DNA from: Clostridium bovifaecis
Lineage (GTDB): Bacteria; Bacillota; Clostridia; Clostridiales; Clostridiaceae
Reading direction: 5' to 3'
Assembly (NCBI GenBank): GCA_009738435.1
Contig: CP046522.1
Span: 2,511,249-2,575,248, forward strand
DNA length: 64,000 nucleotides
Below, piece after piece: positions 1 through 8,842 of the stretch. The stretch's first letter is position 1, and each line of letters begins with the position of its first letter. The position numbers and the translations under genes are program-made. The notes under the pieces are model-generated. The model was given only the letters and a program-made list of their open reading frames with translations. It was not told the origin of the DNA and made no database searches.

Positions 1-1366
1 CATTTGCTGCTGCCATCCATGCTTCAGGAAGTCCAAGGCTTCTCGCTGTTTCTGCTTGTAATCCTCCGAATAGAACACAGGTTGATGTACCTGAACCTGT
101 AACAAATCCTCCAATAGCTCCGATTAATGGAGAAATTAACGGATATGCTCCTCCTGTAGTTACAACTAAGAAGCTTGCAATATCTGAAATCATTCCACTA
201 TAGCCCATTACTTTTGCTGTTGCCAAAACTGAACAAATTGTAACAATTGTTTTCCAGTTTGCTTTTAATGTAGAAACCAATACATCTAACATAGTTGATA
301 TTTTTGCACCCTGAATAAATCCCCCAATAATTGCAGCAACAAAAATAATAACACCCGGTGTATTAATCCAACTAAAACTCAATTTATTTCCACCTTCACC
401 AGCATATACAACCATAACCGTTTTATATTTTGCAATCAAATGATTAATTGCTGGAAACAAAGTTGATGTAGCCATTAGCATTATGAATATTAAAATAAAT
501 GTACTCCATGCTTGTAATCCTTTACCAAGTGATAAGCTTGCTTCTCCTTTATCCTGGGCTTCAATACAATACTCATCTTGAGGTTTTTTGTTAAGGATTC
601 TTGCTGCAACAACTGTAAATATCATACAACAAATAGAACCTACTATATTTGGCAATTCTGCCCCAACTACTGTTGCTGTGGCATACCAAGGTAATACAAA
701 TGATAATGCAGAAACTAATGTAATAGCAAACGCTCCTCTTAATGCCTTTATTCCACCACCTACAATGCATACCATAATAAATGGACTAATAAAGGTAAGA
801 ATTGCTTCGATAATTGCCGTATTTGCTGCCAATGTACCAGAGTCAACTCCAGTTACTGATGAAAGCGTTACTAAAGGTATTCCAACTGATCCAAATGCAG
901 TTGGTGTGCTGTTAACAACCAAGCATGCTATAACTGCTGCAAATGGATTTAATCCAATACCAGCAAGCATAGATGCCGGAATAGCAACTGCTGTACCAAA
1001 TCCAGCCATTCCTTCCATGAAACAACCGAATCCCCATCCAATAATTAATGCTAAAACTCTCTTATCAGTAGAAACTCCAGCAAGCATTCTTTTTATGGAG
1101 TCCATTGCACCTGTACGTAAAGTCAAATTATACGCAAACAAAGCTGCAACAATAACTAGACAAATTGGCCACAAGGCATTAAGTACTCCTTCTAATACCG
1201 CTGACGCAGCATAAACTGCATTCAACTTCCAGAAACCAATAGCTAAAACTAATGTAATACCAAGTGTAATAGCGCAAGCCTTATAACCTTGCATTTTTAA
1301 TTTACTTAATCCGACTATTAGCCAAATAATTGGTAATATCGCTATTAAAAATTTTAAAAATAACAT
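1..1366 (-). CDS. lctP: L-lactate permease (LctP family), C-terminal end beyond window
   Basis: The minus strand is open from an ATG at 1366 to the window edge (455 codons seen). The translation is a polytopic membrane protein that starts MLFLKFLIAILPIIW and carries family-typical stretches such as GWGFGCFMEGMAGFGTAVA and GSGTSTCVLFGG. These are hallmarks of the LctP lactate:proton symporter family, which imports L-lactate across the cytoplasmic membrane. A GGGGGGAT stretch 6-13 bases before the ATG serves as SD. It lies downstream of etfA copy 1 with about 200 bases between, so it is probably the last gene of the lactate locus. The stop codon is not in the window. Family assignment is firm; substrate (lactate rather than glycolate) is inferred from the neighbours. 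Confidence 0.93.
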   Translation of the reverse strand, partial: MLFLKFLIAILPIIWLIVGLSKLKMQGYKACAITLGITLVLAIGFWKLNAVYAASAVLEGVLNALWPICLVIVAALFAYNLTLRTGAMDSIKRMLAGVSTDKRVLALIIGWGFGCFMEGMAGFGTAVAIPASMLAGIGLNPFAAVIACLVVNSTPTAFGSVGIPLVTLSSVTGVDSGTLAANTAIIEAILTFISPFIMVCIVGGGIKALRGAFAITLVSALSFVLPWYATATVVGAELPNIVGSICCMIFTVVAARILNKKPQDEYCIEAQDKGEASLSLGKGLQAWSTFILIFIMLMATSTLFPAINHLIAKYKTVMVVYAGEGGNKLSFSWINTPGVIIFVAAIIGGFIQGAKISTMLDVLVSTLKANWKTIVTICSVLATAKVMGYSGMISDIASFLVVTTGGAYPLISPLIGAIGGFVTGSGTSTCVLFGGLQAETARSLGLPEAWMAAAN

Positions 1367-1564
1367 TTTTTATCCCCCCAATCAATTTTTATATGGTAAT
1401 CCCTTTTTATTAGTTGGTTCTAGCGCTTATATTATGTCTATATAATCTTTGGGTCATTAATCAAACATCACTTTTTACATATTTGGTTTTCAGTATTCTT
1501 TTGTATTATGTGTCCCCCATTGACTTATTTTTTCGTTCCTATACTCTAAGGAACAGAAAAACCT

Positions 1565-2503
1565 TTACTTGGATTTTACTTTCTTCATTTCTTCAATCAT
1601 AACTGGAAGAACTTCAGTTGCATTTCCAACAATACCTATATTGGCGATTTCAAAAATTGGAGCATCCTCATCTTTATTAATTGCTATAATATAATTAGAA
1701 CCTGACATTCCAGATGTGTGTTGTGTTGCTCCAGAGATACCACATGCAATATAAAGTTTTGGTGCTACAATCTTTCCTGATTGCCCAACTTGGTGTGCAC
1801 GAGAAATCCATCCATCTTCAATTGCTGGTCTTGTTGCGCCTACTACACCATCAAGCACAGATGCTAATTCTTCAACAAGTTTGAAATTTTCTGCATTTCC
1901 CATTCCACGTCCGCCAGCAACAATAACTTGTGCTTCTTCTAAATTAACGGATTCAGAAATTTCTTTTACTGTATCAACAATTTTTGCCTTAATAGCACTA
2001 GCTGGAATTTCTACCTTTTTCTCTATAACCACTGCATTTAAAGCAGCCTCTGGCTTTGAAAAACTTCCATTTCTAACTGTAACTACGGCTGTACCTTCTA
2101 CTTCAATATGTTCTAAAACTGTACCACCATAAGCTGGTCTAGTATATATAACCTTACCATCAGTTTTGCTCATTCCTATTACGTCACTTACACATCCTAA
2201 AGACATACGTCCTGCAATACGTGGTGCAATATCTTTAGCCAATGCTGTATTTGCTAATAAAACAATATCTGGATTTTCTTCCTTAATAACTTCTGACAAT
2301 ACTTCTGCTAAAGTATCACAGTCTGCAGCATTATCTGTAAAAATAACTGGGATTCCTAAAGCAGCTACTGTGTCTGCTGCAGTCCTGCTACCTACTACAA
2401 GAGCTGTTCCTTCTGCGTCTAATACTTTTACCGCGCTAATCAATTCAAGACTTCCGCCTAATACTTTTTCTCCATCTGTTTCAATAAACAATAATGCTTT
2501 CAT
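1565..2503 (-). CDS. etfA: Electron transfer flavoprotein alpha subunit, copy 1
   Basis: 312 residues, the usual length for a short EtfA without an N-terminal ferredoxin domain. Residues 1 to about 190 form the alpha N-terminal domain; the C-terminal part has the FAD-binding signature (GGRGMGNAENF, VGATRPAIEDGW, GQSGKIVAPKLYIACGISG). It pairs with EtfB to shuttle electrons between a flavin dehydrogenase and NAD/ferredoxin. It differs from copy 2 (6904-7842) at only seven residues, all within the first 173: V27A, T41A, A66S, V81A, I96V, G116D, A173T. The FAD domain is identical. etfB copy 1 precedes it, separated by a 142-base spacer that carries an insert absent from copy 2. Whether this copy serves the acyl-CoA dehydrogenase upstream or the lactate dehydrogenase cannot be read from sequence. 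Confidence 0.95.
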   Translation of the reverse strand: MKALLFIETDGEKVLGGSLELISAVKVLDAEGTALVVGSRTAADTVAALGIPVIFTDNAADCDTLAEVLSEVIKEENPDIVLLANTALAKDIAPRIAGRMSLGCVSDVIGMSKTDGKVIYTRPAYGGTVLEHIEVEGTAVVTVRNGSFSKPEAALNAVVIEKKVEIPASAIKAKIVDTVKEISESVNLEEAQVIVAGGRGMGNAENFKLVEELASVLDGVVGATRPAIEDGWISRAHQVGQSGKIVAPKLYIACGISGATQHTSGMSGSNYIIAINKDEDAPIFEIANIGIVGNATEVLPVMIEEMKKVKSK

Positions 2504-2545
2504 AATTTCGTTTTCCCCCTTTAAATGAAACTCCTCTTCCTTTTG

Positions 2546-2635
2546 TCAGATAAATACTCGCTGAGTAAGCGACTAGCACCGAATCACAGATTCGGGATAT
2601 CCGCTTAAGCGATTTGCACCAAATCGAAGATTTTC
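2546..2635. repeat. Two tandem 40-bp units inserted between etfB and etfA (copy 1 only)
   Basis: The etfB-etfA spacer of copy 1 holds two diverged units in exact 40-base register: AAGCGACTAGCACCGAATC (from 2568) and AAGCGATTTGCACCAAATC (from 2608). Each unit has its own small inverted repeat, GAATCACAGATTC at 2581-2593 and AAATCGAAGATTT at 2621-2633. In copy 2 the matching place (about 7883-7902) is only a short hairpin, TCAGAG-GAGGG-CTCTCTGA, so the units appear to have been inserted in that hairpin's loop, or lost from copy 2. Function unknown. Confidence 0.75.
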
Positions 2636-2645
2636 GTTCTCTGAC

Positions 2646-3431
2646 TTAGATTGCCTTATCTTTTTTCATTTGCTCCACAGCAGCACTTACTGCCAATGTA
2701 ACATCTTTCTCTTGAATCTTAATACCAGCCTCTTTCTTAGGAGGTTCAACATATTCAATGCAACGTACTTTTGCTTGTTTTACCTCTCCAATTTCTGCTG
2801 CTGAATAAGTTGGAATCACTGCCTTACGGCTTGCCATCTTAGTTTTAATAGTAGGATAACGTGGATCATAGTCTGGTTTACTTACTGCTACTACAGCTGG
2901 AGATGCTATAGAAACTACGTTATATCCTTCATCAGTTTCTTGATGAACTTTCATGGCATCATCTTTTAAATCGATTGCAATTGCACTACTAACGAAACTT
3001 GTCCCTAATTTTTCAGCAAGCATTGGTCCTACTTGACCAGTAATTTCATCTGTGGATTCCTTTCCACAAAGGATTAAATCAAATTTTATATCTTTATCTT
3101 TTTCAATTTTATGAATAGCATCTGCCAAAACATCAGCTGTTCCAATAGCATCTAAATCTGCATATAAATCATCTTTTACAAAAAATGCTTCTTTAGCTCC
3201 TACAGCAAGACAATTTTTTAATGTGTTTAAAGAATCATCTGCTCCAACAGTTAATACACTAACATTTCCTCCATGGGCTTCCATAAAACGAACTGCTAAC
3301 TCTAATGCATATGTATCAAATGCATTTGCTACCAACCCAACTCCATTTAAGTTAGGTTTTTTCGTCTTATTATCCAAATGGATTTCAATAGAATCATCTG
3401 GAACCTGTTTTACACATATCAGAATATTCAT
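2646..3431 (-). CDS. etfB: Electron transfer flavoprotein beta subunit, copy 1
   Basis: 261 residues starting MNILICVKQVPDDSIEIHLD, the standard EtfB N-terminus, with the nucleotide-binding region VLTVGADDSLNTLKNCLAVGAK and the conserved GKESTDEITGQVGPMLAE. EtfB binds the AMP or, in bifurcating forms, a second FAD and NAD. SD AGGAGAGG lies 6 bases before the ATG. It differs from copy 2 at two residues only (K24Q and an A-to-T in SPAVVAVSKPDYD). It heads the distal etfBA pair; an inverted repeat (3518-3577) and an LldR-like palindrome (3739-3749) lie upstream, so it may have its own promoter. Confidence 0.95.
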   Translation of the reverse strand: MNILICVKQVPDDSIEIHLDNKTKKPNLNGVGLVANAFDTYALELAVRFMEAHGGNVSVLTVGADDSLNTLKNCLAVGAKEAFFVKDDLYADLDAIGTADVLADAIHKIEKDKDIKFDLILCGKESTDEITGQVGPMLAEKLGTSFVSSAIAIDLKDDAMKVHQETDEGYNVVSIASPAVVAVSKPDYDPRYPTIKTKMASRKAVIPTYSAAEIGEVKQAKVRCIEYVEPPKKEAGIKIQEKDVTLAVSAAVEQMKKDKAI

Positions 3432-3517
3432 CTCTTACCTCTCCTTTACACTCTTACATTGTTAAATTAAACTGTTCTTTTAATAGAGTTGCTATGTATT
3501 TAAATTTTTATAAAATA

Positions 3518-3577
3518 CCCTTTTATTCATGTTATAACAATTATCTCAATTTAATTTCTACAACATGAATAAAAGGG
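3518..3577. repeat. Inverted repeat upstream of etfB copy 1
   Basis: CCCTTTTATTCATGTT at 3518-3533 is the exact reverse complement of 3562-3577 (16-bp arms, 28-base loop). It lies about 90 bases upstream of the etfB copy 1 start. The matching place upstream of copy 2 has only a short arm pair (ACTTTTTAT at 8780-8788 against 8817-8825), so this structure has drifted while the coding regions stayed near identical. It could be a leader hairpin or protein site; there is no clear T-run. Confidence 0.6.
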
Positions 3578-3738
3578 CTAATTTAATCGTTATCACTAAA
3601 GTCATTGGATAAGTTTTATGCCCCGACATCTTTAGTGCACCTAAGCACGCCATTAATCATACAATAGGGATAAATGCTGCAAAAAAATAACACATACGCA
3701 TTCATTTTCAATTCTCTAATACGTTATAAACTTATTAA

Positions 3739-3749
3739 TGGTATGACCG
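3739..3749. promoter_or_regulatory. Candidate LldR/FadR-type operator upstream of etfB copy 1
   Basis: TGGTATGACCG fits the FadR-subfamily operator pattern TGGT-NNN-ACCA with one mismatch at the last base. The perfect version of the same site (TGGTCATACCA) lies upstream of etfB copy 2 at 8843-8853. A FadR-type regulator gene sits in the same locus at 9413-10111. Assignment is by pattern and context only. Confidence 0.45.
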
Positions 3750-4093
3750 CCCTTCCTCTGACCTTATAATATCACAATAGTTAGACTATTTCCACGATAG
3801 TTATTTTATTAACATATATCCAAGGATATTCTTGAAATTGATTTCCAAATAAGCGATTTCTATCCACTTCTATATAAAAAATTTTTTTTATTTTATGCCT
3901 CATAATCTATTTTTTTGAAAGTTTAGTTATTTATTTAACAACCAAAAGCTAAATTAATTAGGAAAGTTTGTAAGTTATATATTTAGAGGAAAATTGATGA
4001 GATAAATTAATACAAATAGACTTATTAATTTATAGATATACATAGTAAATATGGGTAAAAGACTTATAATAGAAAATTGAATAATTTTATAAT

Positions 4094-4135
4094 AAAACAG
4101 ATATTCAGGAAATCATCTTCCTGAATATCTGTTTT
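4094..4135. terminator. Terminator hairpin after the acyl-CoA dehydrogenase gene
   Basis: An 18-bp perfect stem (4094-4111 with 4118-4135) with a 6-base loop. Bases A flank it on the left and T on the right, so it can act in both directions. It lies 22 bases beyond the acyl-CoA dehydrogenase stop on the minus strand and would separate the proximal lactate operon from the distal etfBA-lctP unit. Confidence 0.8.
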
Positions 4136-4156
4136 TTACGTAATTTTAGTTATTTA

Positions 4157-5299
4157 TTATTTAACGCCCATCCATCCGGAAATTACCATCATTTGAACTT
4201 CTGATGTTCCTTCATAAATTTCTGTTATTTTTGCATCACGCATCATTCTTTCGATTGGATAATCACTTGAATATCCATAGCCACCAAACAATTGTAAACA
4301 ACGTCTTGTTACATCGCTGGCATTTCTAGAAGCAACTAATTTTGCCATAGCAGCAAGGTGTGAATACTTTTCACCAGCATCTTTTGCACATGCAGCTTGA
4401 TATACTAAAAGCTTTGCAGCTTCTGTATTTGCACGCATTTGAGCAAGTTCAAATTGTGTATTTTGGAATTTTGAAATTGAACGTCCAAATTGAATACGTT
4501 CATTAACATATTTTATAGTTTCTTCTATAGCACCTTCTGCAATACCAAGAGCTTGTGCAGCAATACCAATACGGCCTCCATCAAGAGTTGCCATTGCAAT
4601 ACCAAATCCTTTACCTTCTTCTCCTAAAAGATTTTCCTTTGGAACTATACAATTATCAAAGAATAATTCACATGTAGAAGATCCTCTGATTCCCATCTTT
4701 ATTTCATGGCTTCCAACTGAGAAACCTGGGAAATCTTTTTCAACGATAAATGCTGAAATACCTTTTGTTCCTTTGCTCTTATCAGTCATAGCAGCAACAA
4801 TGTATATATCTGCATATCCTGCATTAGTAATAAATATCTTGCTGCCGTTTAATACATAATGATCTCCTTCAAGTACTGCTGTTGTCTTTTGCATAGAAGC
4901 ATCAGTTCCAGCAGAAGGTTCTGTTAATCCAAAAGCACCTAATTTTTCACCTGAAGCAAGTGGTTTTAAATACTTTTCTTTTTGTGCATCTGTACCATAT
5001 GCATAAATTGGTGCTGCACAAAGACTTGTATGTGCTGAAACAATAACACCTGTTGTTGCACAGCATTTAGATAATTCTTCTACACATTGTATGTAGCTTA
5101 ATGTATCCATTCCAGCTCCACCAAATTCTTCAGGGAATGGAATTCCAAGTAACCCCATCTCAGCCATTTTGGGTACAGTTTCTTCTGGAAAACGCATGTT
5201 TTCATCTACTTCTTTTGCAAGTGGTTTTACCTCATTTTCAGCAAATTCACGATACATTTCTTGTAATTGTTGGTGATTTTCATCTAATTTGAAATTCAT
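4157..5299 (-). CDS. Acyl-CoA dehydrogenase (butyryl-CoA dehydrogenase type)
   Basis: 380 residues, full length for the soluble short-chain acyl-CoA dehydrogenase family. Visible signatures are the FAD/substrate loop LTEPSAGTDAS, the RIQFGRSISKFQNTQFELAQ block, and YEGTSEVQ near the C-terminus with the family's catalytic glutamate at about residue 363. Such enzymes work with EtfAB, either oxidising acyl-CoA or, in clostridia, reducing crotonyl- or acrylyl-CoA with flavin-based bifurcation. No thiolase, crotonase or 3-hydroxybutyryl-CoA dehydrogenase gene is nearby, so it is not the usual bcs operon. It lies 45 bases after lctD and between two etfBA copies, so co-expression with lactate oxidation is likely. 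The actual acyl substrate is unknown. Confidence 0.93.
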   Translation of the reverse strand: MNFKLDENHQQLQEMYREFAENEVKPLAKEVDENMRFPEETVPKMAEMGLLGIPFPEEFGGAGMDTLSYIQCVEELSKCCATTGVIVSAHTSLCAAPIYAYGTDAQKEKYLKPLASGEKLGAFGLTEPSAGTDASMQKTTAVLEGDHYVLNGSKIFITNAGYADIYIVAAMTDKSKGTKGISAFIVEKDFPGFSVGSHEIKMGIRGSSTCELFFDNCIVPKENLLGEEGKGFGIAMATLDGGRIGIAAQALGIAEGAIEETIKYVNERIQFGRSISKFQNTQFELAQMRANTEAAKLLVYQAACAKDAGEKYSHLAAMAKLVASRNASDVTRRCLQLFGGYGYSSDYPIERMMRDAKITEIYEGTSEVQMMVISGWMGVK

Positions 5300-5344
5300 A
5301 TTAAACTCCTACCCTTCTTTTTTATATATTTATATATATTTTTA

Positions 5345-6778
5345 TTATTTATCAGCATCTAATAGATAGCATACTTTACCTGGATTCATAATAGAATTAG
5401 GGTCAAATGCTTTTTTGATACCTCTCATTAACTCCATATTTATTTCTCCAACACTATCTGCTAAGTAGCTTACTTTTCCACTACCAATTCCATGTTCTCC
5501 TGAAACTAGCCCGCCACAGTTTGTTGCTTCTTTGTAAATAATATTAAAGAATTTTTCTACTCTTGATTTAAATTCTTCTTCTTCTAAATCATTACTGCAT
5601 TGGTATATGTGAAGATTTCCATCCCCTGCATGTCCAAAGCTTTTAATAGTAAGTCCACATTCTTCACCAGTCTTGTTTACAAACTCAACATAAGAAGCGA
5701 TCTTATTTACTGGAACTACTACATCACATTCATCTAATAATTTTGTTTCTGCCATTATTGCTTCTAAGAAGCTAGAACGTGCAGCCCATGCATCTTTTAT
5801 TTTTGCAGGTGTATCAGCTACAAGAACATCAATTGCCCCTGCTTCTAATACTATTTCACTTGCTTGTTCAATAAGGTTATTTAATTCATCTTCATTACCT
5901 GCATCTAAAGTAACAAGTAAATAAGCATTTGCAGTTACCCCATCAACTACTTGTGGGAATACGCTCTTTCCAATATATCTTTCACTAGATAAAACGATTT
6001 CTCTTTCCATAAATTCGATTGCTTGTGGATTCATGTGTTCCATTTTAAATTTAGGAACAGTAGAAATACAATCATGTAAATTCTCAAAAGGAATAATTAA
6101 ACTTGCAACTACCTTTGGTGCTGGCATAACTTTTAAAGTAAGTTCTGTAATAATTCCAAGGGTACCTTCTGAACCAATCATTAGATTCAAAAGGCTATAA
6201 CCTGAACTTGTTTTTGATACTGTAGCTCCAAAGTCTGTAACTTCACCTGATGGAAGAACAACTTTCATTGCACGTACATAATCACGTGTTGCACCATATT
6301 TAACAGCTCTCATTCCACCAGCATTTGTTGAAACATTTCCACCTAAGCAAGCAAACTTTTCACCTGGATCTGGAGCATATAATAATCCTTGTTTTAAACA
6401 ATCCTCTGCAAGATCGTTCAATAAAACACCTGCTTGAACATGAACAACAAAATTCTCTAAGTCATAAGAAAGTATTTTATTCATCTTTGTAAGATCAATT
6501 AAAACTCCTCCTAAAAGTGGAACTGCCCCTCCTGCAAGTCCTGTTCCAGCTCCTCTTGGAGTTACTGGTATCTTGTTCTCATTACATATTTTTACTACTG
6601 CAGCAACTTCCTCTGTAGAGTGTGCCATTAATACAACTTGTGGAGCCATTTTTCCGTAAATAGGCATTTCATCGTGAGAATAATCTTCATTGATATCATC
6701 ACCTGTTAAAATATGTCCTGGAGCTGCCTCCTGTAATTTTGAGATTAACTCTTCTGTCAATTGATTATACTCTGGCAT
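5345..6778 (-). CDS. lctD: FAD-linked lactate/glycolate dehydrogenase (LctD/GlcD type)
   Basis: A 477-residue FAD_binding_4 (PCMH) flavoprotein. The N-terminal FAD domain has PRGAGTGLAGGAVPLLGG and the GGNVSTNAGGMRAVKYG block; the C-terminal FAD-oxidase domain has SFGHAGDGNLH and GLVSGEHGIGSGK. The first in-frame ATG is three codons further up, but AAAGGA lies 9 bases before the ATG at 6778, so that start is chosen. Family members oxidise D- or L-2-hydroxyacids. With etfBA just upstream this matches the LctB-LctC-LctD arrangement of Acetobacterium woodii, in which lactate oxidation with NAD is driven by reduced ferredoxin. Activity on lactate is inferred from the permease, regulator and Etf context. 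Confidence 0.9.
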   Translation of the reverse strand: MPEYNQLTEELISKLQEAAPGHILTGDDINEDYSHDEMPIYGKMAPQVVLMAHSTEEVAAVVKICNENKIPVTPRGAGTGLAGGAVPLLGGVLIDLTKMNKILSYDLENFVVHVQAGVLLNDLAEDCLKQGLLYAPDPGEKFACLGGNVSTNAGGMRAVKYGATRDYVRAMKVVLPSGEVTDFGATVSKTSSGYSLLNLMIGSEGTLGIITELTLKVMPAPKVVASLIIPFENLHDCISTVPKFKMEHMNPQAIEFMEREIVLSSERYIGKSVFPQVVDGVTANAYLLVTLDAGNEDELNNLIEQASEIVLEAGAIDVLVADTPAKIKDAWAARSSFLEAIMAETKLLDECDVVVPVNKIASYVEFVNKTGEECGLTIKSFGHAGDGNLHIYQCSNDLEEEEFKSRVEKFFNIIYKEATNCGGLVSGEHGIGSGKVSYLADSVGEINMELMRGIKKAFDPNSIMNPGKVCYLLDADK

Positions 6779-6903
6779 GATAATCATTCCTTTCTAATTT
6801 TTTATTGTATAATGCTTCAATTAATAAAGCATTATACTTATGCACAAAACAAAATTATATGTAATTTTGTTTTCATTCCTAACCTAAAGGAATATGAAGA
6901 TAT

Positions 6904-7842
6904 TTACTTTGATTTTACTTTCTTCATTTCTTCAATCATAACCGGAAGGACTTCAGTTGCATTTCCAACAATACCTATATTGGCGATTTCAAAAATTGGA
7001 GCATCTTCATCTTTATTAATTGCTATAATATAATTAGAACCTGACATTCCAGATGTGTGTTGTGTTGCTCCAGAAATACCACATGCAATATAAAGTTTTG
7101 GTGCTACAATCTTTCCTGATTGCCCAACTTGGTGTGCACGAGAAATCCATCCATCTTCAATTGCTGGTCTTGTTGCGCCTACTACACCATCAAGCACAGA
7201 TGCTAATTCTTCAACAAGTTTGAAATTTTCTGCATTTCCCATTCCACGTCCGCCAGCAACAATAACTTGTGCTTCTTCTAAATTAACGGATTCAGAAATT
7301 TCTTTTACTGTATCAACAATTTTTGTCTTAATAGCACTAGCTGGAATTTCTACCTTTTTCTCTATAACCACTGCATTTAAAGCAGCCTCTGGCTTTGAAA
7401 AACTTCCATTTCTAACTGTAACTACGGCTGTACCTTCTACTTCAATATGTTCTAAAACTGTACCACCATAAGCTGGTCTAGTATATATAACTTTATCATC
7501 AGTTTTGCTCATTCCTATTACGTCACTTACACATCCTAAAGACATACGTCCTGCAACACGTGGTGCAATATCTTTAGCTAATGCTGTATTTGCTAATAAA
7601 GCAATATCTGGATTTTCTTCCTTGATAACTTCTGACAATACTTCTGATAAAGTATCACAGTCTGCAGCATTATCTGTAAAAATAACTGGGATTCCTAAAG
7701 CAGCTACTGTGTCTGCTGCAGCCCTGCTACCTACTACAAGAGCTGTTCCTTCTGCGTCTAATGCTTTTACCGCGCTAATCAATTCAAGGCTTCCGCCTAA
7801 TACTTTTTCTCCATCTGTTTCAATAAACAATAATGCTTTCAT
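6904..7842 (-). CDS. etfA: Electron transfer flavoprotein alpha subunit, copy 2
   Basis: 312 residues, 305 identical to copy 1 (1565-2503). The same C-terminal FAD signatures are present (GGRGMGNAENF, ATRPAIEDGW, SGATQHTSGMSGSNY). All seven differences fall in the N-terminal domain, which in the family contacts EtfB and partner enzymes. It lies 126 bases before lctD and 62 bases after etfB copy 2, which makes it the likely partner of LctD. The start ATG follows a GGGGGAAA stretch shared by both copies. Confidence 0.95.
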   Translation of the reverse strand: MKALLFIETDGEKVLGGSLELISAVKALDAEGTALVVGSRAAADTVAALGIPVIFTDNAADCDTLSEVLSEVIKEENPDIALLANTALAKDIAPRVAGRMSLGCVSDVIGMSKTDDKVIYTRPAYGGTVLEHIEVEGTAVVTVRNGSFSKPEAALNAVVIEKKVEIPASAIKTKIVDTVKEISESVNLEEAQVIVAGGRGMGNAENFKLVEELASVLDGVVGATRPAIEDGWISRAHQVGQSGKIVAPKLYIACGISGATQHTSGMSGSNYIIAINKDEDAPIFEIANIGIVGNATEVLPVMIEEMKKVKSK

Positions 7843-7904
7843 AATTTCGTTTTCCCCCTTTAAATGAAACTCCTCTTCCTTTTGTCAGAGGAGGGCTCTC
7901 TGAC

Positions 7905-8690
7905 TTAGATTGCCTTATCTTTTTTCATTTGCTCCACAGCAGCACTTACTGCCAATGTAACATCTTTCTCTTGAATCTTGATACCAGCCTCTTTCTTAGG
8001 AGGTTCAACATATTCAATGCAACGTACTTTTGCTTGTTTTACCTCTCCAATTTCTGCTGCTGAATAAGTTGGAATCACTGCCTTACGGCTTGCCATCTTA
8101 GTTTTAATAGTAGGATAACGTGGATCATAGTCTGGTTTACTTACTGTTACTACAGCTGGAGATGCTATAGAAACTACGTTATATCCTTCATCAGTTTCTT
8201 GATGAACTTTCATGGCATCATCTTTTAAATCGATTGCAATTGCACTACTAACGAAACTTGTCCCTAATTTTTCAGCAAGCATTGGTCCTACTTGACCAGT
8301 AATTTCATCTGTGGATTCCTTTCCACAAAGGATTAAATCAAATTTTATATCTTTATCTTTTTCAATTTTATGAATAGCATCTGCCAAAACATCAGCTGTT
8401 CCAATAGCATCTAAATCTGCATATAAATCATCTTTTACAAAAAATGCTTCTTTAGCTCCTACAGCAAGACAATTTTTTAATGTGTTTAAAGAATCATCTG
8501 CTCCAACAGTTAATACACTAACATTTCCTCCATGGGCTTCCATAAAACGAACTGCTAACTCTAATGCATATGTATCAAATGCATTTGCTACCAACCCAAC
8601 TCCATTTAAGTTAGGTTTTTGCGTCTTATTATCCAAATGGATTTCAATAGAATCATCTGGAACCTGTTTTACACATATCAGAATATTCAT
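7905..8690 (-). CDS. etfB: Electron transfer flavoprotein beta subunit, copy 2
   Basis: 261 residues, two differences from copy 1. First structural gene of the proximal lactate operon (etfB-etfA-lctD-acyl-CoA dehydrogenase). SD AGGAGAGG six bases before ATG. A sigma-A type promoter and an LldR-like palindrome lie about 155-205 bases upstream. As EtfB it would bind the second flavin or AMP and NAD in the Etf dimer. Whether the pair bifurcates cannot be decided by eye; an alignment of the NAD-binding region to A. woodii LctB would tell. Confidence 0.95.
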   Translation of the reverse strand: MNILICVKQVPDDSIEIHLDNKTQKPNLNGVGLVANAFDTYALELAVRFMEAHGGNVSVLTVGADDSLNTLKNCLAVGAKEAFFVKDDLYADLDAIGTADVLADAIHKIEKDKDIKFDLILCGKESTDEITGQVGPMLAEKLGTSFVSSAIAIDLKDDAMKVHQETDEGYNVVSIASPAVVTVSKPDYDPRYPTIKTKMASRKAVIPTYSAAEIGEVKQAKVRCIEYVEPPKKEAGIKIQEKDVTLAVSAAVEQMKKDKAI

Positions 8691-8842
8691 CTCTTACCTC
8701 TCCTTTACACTTTTGTATTATTAAATTAAACTGTTTTTTTTGACAAAATTGCTGTGTATTTAAATTTTTATAAAATACCACTTTTTATTTATAAAAATTA
8801 CTTCGATTTAATTTCTATAAAAAGTATGATTCACTGGTCTTC

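Larger units (their letters stand above)
1563..4015. repeat. Direct repeat: etfBA block, copy 1
   Basis: From the last codons of etfA to roughly 580 bases upstream of etfB this block matches 6902-9090. Coding parts are nearly identical at DNA level, with long stretches showing no difference (for example most of etfB). The upstream part is much less conserved, and the etfB-etfA spacer carries an insert (2546-2635). Boundaries on the upstream side are approximate. Confidence 0.8.
3466..4093. other. Intergenic region between acyl-CoA dehydrogenase and etfB copy 1, related to that upstream of copy 2
   Basis: No gene is seen here. The stretch is alignable by eye with the region upstream of etfB copy 2: for example GTTATCACTAAAGTCATTGG (from 3590) against ATTATCACTAAAATCGCTGG (from 8951), and AGTTATATATTTAG (from 3971) against TGTTATATATTTAG (from 9049). 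The duplication therefore includes roughly 500-600 bases of upstream DNA, but these non-coding parts are clearly more diverged than the genes. Confidence 0.65.

Noticed and set aside
588..1214. Plus-strand open frame of 208 codons opposite lctP
   Set aside because: It is antisense to a clear permease gene, rich in Ala/Thr/Pro from reversed codons, and lacks an SD and family features.
2546..2635. CRISPR-like array
   Set aside because: Only two diverged units with no spacer of constant length and no cas genes.
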